The position numbers and the translations under genes are program-made. A stretch of DNA of 15,383 nt from UBA7803 sp049454295 (GTDB lineage: Bacteria > Pseudomonadota > Gammaproteobacteria > Pseudomonadales > Azotimanducaceae): positions 1-15,383 of the forward strand of contig JBMTYG010000074.1 of NCBI GenBank assembly GCA_049454295.1, given 5' to 3'. Under the pieces are notes generated by a model. It was not told where the DNA came from. It did no database searches and saw nothing but the letters and a program-made list of their open reading frames with translations. Shown one piece after another: positions 15,245 through 15,383 of this stretch (position 1 is the stretch's first letter; every line of letters begins with the position of its first letter).

Positions 15245-15295
15245 ATAAATTCAAATGGTTACCTCCTCCCCAGGCATCTACCAACTGCATCCTTG

Positions 15296-15331
15296 GTGAG
15301 CGGTGGTGCGCTCTCGGCGCGCAACGCTCAC
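15296..15331. repeat. Interrupted inverted repeat downstream of tRNA-Arg
   Basis: GTGAGCG (15296-15302) pairs with CGCTCAC (15325-15331), and inside it TGCGC (15307-15311) pairs with GCGCA (15319-15323) around a 7-base loop. Four unpaired bases on one side and one on the other interrupt the 12-bp stem. There is no T-run, so it is not a clear terminator. The rest of 15245-15383 shows no coding potential I can support. Confidence 0.4.
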
Positions 15332-15383
15332 GCCCTGCCCAATTGGAGCTAGATTCATACGGATTGGCTGTCTGACGATCGGC

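Noticed and set aside
14955..15290. Minus-strand frame containing ARFERATPGFGGQYSIQLSYG-like sequence
   Set aside because: This peptide is the familiar false translation of the antisense of a tRNA-Arg gene; the DNA is tRNA, not protein coding.

Overview
This is a high-GC, densely packed bacterial chromosomal window, most likely from a free-living gammaproteobacterium-like proteobacterium. That placement is inferred from gene content (TesB, ArfB, YgiQ, an HAE-1 type RND pump), GC-rich codon use and ATGA-style overlaps. The sequence alone does not fix the genus. I see no phage, transposon, CRISPR or toxin-antitoxin module. Nearly all of the window is conventional housekeeping, lipid or amine catabolism, and transport, and I did not find a convincing new system.

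Layout: (1) Positions 3-242 hold the 3' end of an acyl-CoA thioesterase II (TesB), read rightward. (2) Positions 256-7315 hold a leftward run of six genes. In transcription order these are a glutamine synthetase-like ligase, a luciferase-like (LLM) flavin/F420 oxidoreductase, a small exported protein of unknown function, an APC amino-acid permease, the ribosome-rescue hydrolase ArfB and the radical-SAM protein YgiQ. From the LLM gene to YgiQ every junction is a 4-base overlap or a 1-base gap, so the last five genes look like one translationally coupled transcript. An 84-base gap with a 9-bp stem-loop separates the ligase gene from them. (3) Diverging from the ligase at 7510-9894 is a rightward three-gene set: a two-module VOC (glyoxalase-fold) protein and two crotonase-fold enoyl-CoA hydratase/isomerase proteins. 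A dienelactone-hydrolase family gene (9896-10609, leftward) meets it end to end with 1 base between. (4) Positions 10827-15073 encode a periplasmic adaptor and inner-membrane pump of an RND efflux system, overlapping by ATGA; no outer-membrane channel is present. (5) A tRNA-Arg(CCG) gene with encoded CCA lies at 15168-15244, preceded by a plausible sigma-70 promoter with a GC-rich discriminator. The last 139 bases hold only an interrupted inverted repeat.

Working together: the ligase, LLM oxidoreductase, permease, crotonases, VOC protein and dienelactone hydrolase-like enzyme would suit uptake and breakdown of an amine, amino-acid or cyclic acid substrate through CoA esters. That is inference from neighbourhood only. 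The most unusual local structure is a nested inverted repeat in the divergent region at 7398-7439. It covers the longest possible start of the ligase and favours a start further downstream, at 7315.
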